DNA of 7,187 nucleotides from contig PMHU01000163.1 of NCBI GenBank assembly GCA_003156795.1, positions 29,564-36,750 on the forward strand. The letters are read 5' to 3'. The notes beneath the pieces were generated by a model that did no database searches, had not been told where the DNA came from, and worked only from the letters and a program-made list of their open reading frames with translations. Positions 3,717 to 7,187 of the stretch are shown here, in pieces. This DNA is from Acidimicrobiaceae bacterium (GTDB taxonomy: Bacteria > Actinomycetota > Acidimicrobiia > Acidimicrobiales > Palsa-688). The position numbers were made by a program, and so were the translations under genes. Within the stretch, counting starts at the first letter, position 1; each line of letters begins with the position of its first letter.

Positions 3717-6700
3717 TCACCCGTACTTGACCAGTCCCTTGGGCGAAGGGGTGAAGCCAGCCGCTTCGAGCACCGGGCCCATGGCGTCGGGATAACGGCT
3801 CAGCGCGAGACGGCGCCACCGGCCTGCGGAAACCAAGCCGGCCAGGGCGACTGCGACGTCCTCCTCCCAGGACCCGTCGCAGTCCCGCATGGCCACCAGT
3901 CCTCGTCCGCCGCGTTCGACGTAGGCGCTCGCGACTCCATCGACCACCACTACGTGGGCCCCGGGAACCCGGGACAGGCCCTTGACCGGCCACGACAAGG
4001 CCAGCCCGTAGGCGTTGGCGGGATCGGTGGCGGCGAGGATCACGATCTCGGCACCGGTCCGCTGACCCGACCGGCCAGGCGCGTCACGCAATCGATCGAC
4101 GGCGCCCGGCAGAGCAAATTGCGCTCCACCCATCCCGGCCACGAAGTAACCGCGGCGGACCCGGCCGGAGTCTTCCATGGCCTTGAGCACCGGGTATATA
4201 CCGGCAAACCCGCCTGGGATCGACTCCGCTCGAACCGCGTCGCGGGTAAGAACTCCGTGTCGCTCGAGCAGCACGCTGGCCACGGCAATGGACGCTTCCG
4301 TCTCGGGGCGGCCCCCGGTTGCTCGGCTCCCGCCGAGAGCGCCACGGCCACCGGCCAAACGGATACCGGCCGAACCGCCGTCCAACCCCAGCCCCAACTC
4401 ACGCGAAACCAGCGACCAGCGGCCCTGGGCCCGGGGCGGACCGAGCGCCCGCAAGGATCCCGGTCGCGGTCTCAATCGGACACCGCCGCGGCCGCCTCGC
4501 CCGGCCCGGGCGCCCCCCCGGACCGAACCCAAGGTGGCTCGGACGGCCGAGAAGCCGTCACTGGTCACCTCACCGGCCCACACCAGGTCCCAAAGAGCCT
4601 CGAGCAGCTCGCCGTCGGGTACTCCTGGCCGGCTCATCTCTCGAAAGAAGCATGCCCCCCGGGTTTCCAGCGTCTCTCGGAGGTGGACGTGCAGCTCGGA
4701 CTTGAGCCCGTCATCGGGCAATCCGTGATGGCCGAACCTCGGTAACAGAATCGCGGCCCGGTCCCTCCTCGCGAGCACGATCTTCCCGTCGTCGCGTGCG
4801 AGCGACCCCGCGCCGACCCACATGACCTCCCCGCCCGAAAGCAGCTCGTCCAGGAGAGGCGCTTCATAACGACCGACCCTCGCGGCCAGCACGTCTACCT
4901 CGAGGACACTGGCCGGGATCGGCACCCCCTCGATCTGACCGACTACCTCATAGAGACGGTCCAATCCCCCGCCGGCGGGGGATGCACCAACGGCGGCGAC
5001 GCCATGCCAGGCGGGAAGAAAGTGAGCTAAGGCGCCGGCCTCGGCCGGCTCCACCTGCTTGCGCAGCGCGGCCAGGGAGCGCCGGCGCAGGGTCCTCAGC
5101 ACTTCGACGTCGCACCACTCGTCGCGGCCGCGCCCGCCAGGGCGGAAAGCTCCCCGCGCCACCCGGCCTTCGGAGACCAGCTGCTGCAGGACGGCGACGA
5201 CCGCCGGCTCGCCAACCCCGAACCTGGCGGCCGGTGCCCCGGCCACGAACGGTCCTCGGGTCCGAGCCCAACGACGAACCAGCTGGAGCAGGGCGTCCGG
5301 CACTGGACCGAGCAGGGCTTCGGGCACGCCCGGAGGTATGACCACCCCCAAGCCGTCCCGGTACCGAGCCGCGTCCTCGACGAGGATGAGTCGCGCCTCC
5401 CCCGTCAGTCGCACCCACGCGGCTCGCCTCGCCCCGACGAGCGACTCAGCCGCCTCGGCTGCGATCCCTGTCTCGCAGCGCGCCGACAGTTCTGGCTCGG
5501 AGAGGTCGCCGAGGCGGCGCAGCAGATCGGCGGTGCCCTCCACGGATGCGGCCCGCCGCTCCGGTGTCAGGGCTTGCAGTTCGGCTTCCAACTCGTCCAG
5601 CACGACGGCGTCGAGCAGGTCGCGCAGCTCGTCGGTACCGAGCAGTTCGGCGAGCATGCGGCGGTCGAGGGTGAGGGCCTGAGCCCGCTTCTCTGCGAGC
5701 GGGGCGTCGCCCTCGTACATGAACTGGGCCACGTAGGAGTACACCAACCCGCTGGCAAACGGCGACGGGTCGGCTACCTCCACCTCAGCCACGCGAACGC
5801 GACGGGCTTGGATGTCGCTGAGCAGACCGGTCAGGGACGGGAGGTCGAACACGTCCTTGAGGCACTCCCGGTACGTTTCCAACAAGACGGGGAAAGATCC
5901 GTGCTGACCGGCCACCTTGAGCAGGTCGGCCGCCCGCTGGCGCAGCTGCCACAACGGCGTGCGCGCCCCCGGGCGTCGGCGCGGCAGCAGCAGCGAACGA
6001 GCGGCGTTCTCCCGGAAGCGGGCCGCGAACAGCGCTGAACTGCCCAGGGCCGAGACCACGAGTTCCTCCACCTCGCCCGGATCAATCAATACCGAATCGA
6101 GCGCGGGTGCCTCCTCGGCTTCGGGCAGCCGCACGATTATCCCGTCGTCGCTCCAGATCGTCTGGGCCTCGATGTCGAAACGGTCACGCAGCCGCGTCTC
6201 GATCGCCAGACCCCAGGGGGCGTGCACGCGGGCACCGAACGGGGATAGGACTGCGACCCGCCAGTCGCCCAGCTCGTCGCGGAATCGCTCGACCACGATC
6301 TGCCTGTCCGTCGGCAACAGCCCTCCGGTCGCTTCCCGCTCCTCGTCCAAATAGGCCCGGAGGTTGCGGATGGCGAGAGGGTCGAGCCCGCACGCGTCGG
6401 CGAGGTCGCCATCGCTTCGGGCGCCGACGGTCCGGGTGAACGCGCCCACAGCGGCGCCGAGCTCATAGGGTCGCCCGACGGAGTCGCCGTGCCAGAACGG
6501 CATCTTGCCCGGGACCCCTGGGGCCGGGATCACCACCACCCGGTCGCGGGTGATCTCCTGGATGCGCCAAGTCGTGGCGCCGAGCAGGAAGGTCTCCCCG
6601 ACCCGGCTCTCGTACACCATCTCCTCGTCCAGCTCCCCGACCCGCCCGCCTTCGGGAGTGAACACCCCAAACAGGCCGCGGTCGGGAATGGTCCCGCCGG

Positions 6701-7187
6701 ACGTGACCGCCAGCATCTTCGCTCCCGGCCGGGCCGTGAGGGTGCCGGCCGTCCGATCCCATACGATTCGGGGCCGCAGCTCAGCGAACTCGTCGCTCGG
6801 ATATCGACCTGACAGCATGTCGAGGACCCCTTCGAAGGCCTCGTCGGGGAGGTCGGCGTACGGGTACGCCCGCCGGAGGGTGGCGGCCAGCCCGCCGACC
6901 GAGACCGCGGAGTCGGCTGCGGCCACGGTCGCGACGACCTGCTGGGCGAGCACGTCGAGGGGGTTGCGCGGCACCTTGGTCTCTTCCACCAGCCCGGCTT
7001 GCATCCGCTCCGCAACCGCAGCCGCGACCAGGAGGTCATGTCGGAACTTGGGAAAAATATGGCCCTTCGATGGCTCCCCGACGTGATGTCCGGCCCGACC
7101 GATCCGCTGCAGGCCCGACGCCACCGAGGTGGGAGCTTCAACTTGGATGACCAAGTCGATCGCTCCCATGTCGATGCCGAGCTCCAA
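3717..7187 (-). CDS. lhr: Lhr-type ATP-dependent DNA helicase, C-terminal 1157 codons (5' end beyond the right edge)
   Basis: Lhr (large helicase-related) is a 3'-5' superfamily 2 DNA or RNA:DNA translocase linked to DNA repair. Family members are about 1500 residues, so roughly the first 350 are missing here, including the Walker A and DExH motifs. The visible part opens in helicase motif V (LELGIDMG, residues 1-8) and motif VI (QRIGRAGH, 27-34). A winged-helix region (about 60-150) and a beta-barrel-like region (about 165-240) follow. Next comes the DEAD/H-associated domain (about 240-460), with the conserved SSALFAARFRENAARSLLLP (383-402) and LLETYRECLKDVFDLP (435-450). The Lhr C-terminal winged-helix array covers about 480-885. 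A Gly/Arg-rich linker (about 886-960) precedes the last domain (about 963-1156), which has GVLTRDAV, PGGFAGIYPVLKAMEDSGRV and RRGYFVAGMGGAQFALPGAVDRL blocks. The frame is open throughout, with family motifs before and after the linker. Whether the protein works depends on the missing ATPase half. Confidence 0.97.
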   Translation of the reverse strand: MELGIDMGAIDLVIQVEAPTSVASGLQRIGRAGHHVGEPSKGHIFPKFRHDLLVAAAVAERMQAGLVEETKVPRNPLDVLAQQVVATVAAADSAVSVGGLAATLRRAYPYADLPDEAFEGVLDMLSGRYPSDEFAELRPRIVWDRTAGTLTARPGAKMLAVTSGGTIPDRGLFGVFTPEGGRVGELDEEMVYESRVGETFLLGATTWRIQEITRDRVVVIPAPGVPGKMPFWHGDSVGRPYELGAAVGAFTRTVGARSDGDLADACGLDPLAIRNLRAYLDEEREATGGLLPTDRQIVVERFRDELGDWRVAVLSPFGARVHAPWGLAIETRLRDRFDIEAQTIWSDDGIIVRLPEAEEAPALDSVLIDPGEVEELVVSALGSSALFAARFRENAARSLLLPRRRPGARTPLWQLRQRAADLLKVAGQHGSFPVLLETYRECLKDVFDLPSLTGLLSDIQARRVRVAEVEVADPSPFASGLVYSYVAQFMYEGDAPLAEKRAQALTLDRRMLAELLGTDELRDLLDAVVLDELEAELQALTPERRAASVEGTADLLRRLGDLSEPELSARCETGIAAEAAESLVGARRAAWVRLTGEARLILVEDAARYRDGLGVVIPPGVPEALLGPVPDALLQLVRRWARTRGPFVAGAPAARFGVGEPAVVAVLQQLVSEGRVARGAFRPGGRGRDEWCDVEVLRTLRRRSLAALRKQVEPAEAGALAHFLPAWHGVAAVGASPAGGGLDRLYEVVGQIEGVPIPASVLEVDVLAARVGRYEAPLLDELLSGGEVMWVGAGSLARDDGKIVLARRDRAAILLPRFGHHGLPDDGLKSELHVHLRETLETRGACFFREMSRPGVPDGELLEALWDLVWAGEVTSDGFSAVRATLGSVRGGARAGRGGRGGVRLRPRPGSLRALGPPRAQGRWSLVSRELGLGLDGGSAGIRLAGGRGALGGSRATGGRPETEASIAVASVLLERHGVLTRDAVRAESIPGGFAGIYPVLKAMEDSGRVRRGYFVAGMGGAQFALPGAVDRLRDAPGRSGQRTGAEIVILAATDPANAYGLALSWPVKGLSRVPGAHVVVVDGVASAYVERGGRGLVAMRDCDGSWEEDVAVALAGLVSAGRWRRLALSRYPDAMGPVLEAAGFTPSPKGLVKYG

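Noticed and set aside
4310..4532. Possible frameshift in lhr at the Gly/Arg-rich stretch
   Set aside because: Family-like blocks lie in the same frame before it (ALWDLVWAGEV) and after it (GRWSLV, GVLTRDAV), so the stretch is a linker rather than a shifted reading.
3531..4745. 404-codon open frame on the plus strand
   Set aside because: It lies antisense to the 3' part of lhr and the MFS start, is rich in Pro, Arg, Gly and Ser with no recognisable motif, and crosses the whole lhr/MFS boundary. High GC content commonly leaves such antisense frames open.

Overview
This is a GC-rich stretch of bacterial chromosome with six recognisable protein genes and almost no empty space. Protein similarity points to an actinobacterium-like host: the citrate synthase N-terminus, the Lhr helicase and the GNAT protein all read like actinobacterial family members, and GTG starts are common. 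A finer placement, for example Acidimicrobiia, would be a guess. I see no mobile element, CRISPR array, tRNA or rRNA, and no gene-free stretch over about 300 bases.

Layout: the left edge holds the first two thirds or so of a dimeric-type citrate synthase gene (minus strand, GTG start at 608, C-terminus beyond base 1). A 132-base divergent region separates it from a small AroQ-type chorismate mutase on the plus strand (core 741-1034, possibly starting at 642). A 43-base convergent gap follows. After it come three minus-strand genes that read, in transcription order, MFS transporter (3634-2387), GNAT acetyltransferase (2295-1855) and SDR oxidoreductase (1818-1078). The right half is the last ~1156 codons of an Lhr-type DNA helicase (minus strand, stop at 3717), whose N-terminal ATPase half lies beyond base 7187.

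How the genes relate: citrate synthase (TCA cycle entry) and chorismate mutase (aromatic amino acid branch) are housekeeping enzymes that share an upstream region. MFS-GNAT-SDR looks like a small co-directional cluster. Exporter plus acetyltransferase plus oxidoreductase could mean modification and export of a small molecule, but no substrate is visible. Lhr is a DNA-repair helicase and need not be functionally linked to its neighbours.

The most unusual feature is at the GNAT/SDR junction. A 20-base unit that carries the end of one gene and the start of the next is present three times in tandem. This gives a chain of three ATGA stop-start overlaps with two 7-codon mini-ORFs between GNAT and SDR. 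Other points of note are a long GC-rich hairpin between MFS and GNAT, -10-like hexamers 7-8 bases before GTG starts that lack a Shine-Dalgarno sequence, and a glutamate at the chorismate mutase position where E. coli has Gln88. The gene content is otherwise ordinary, and I found no clear new multi-gene system.
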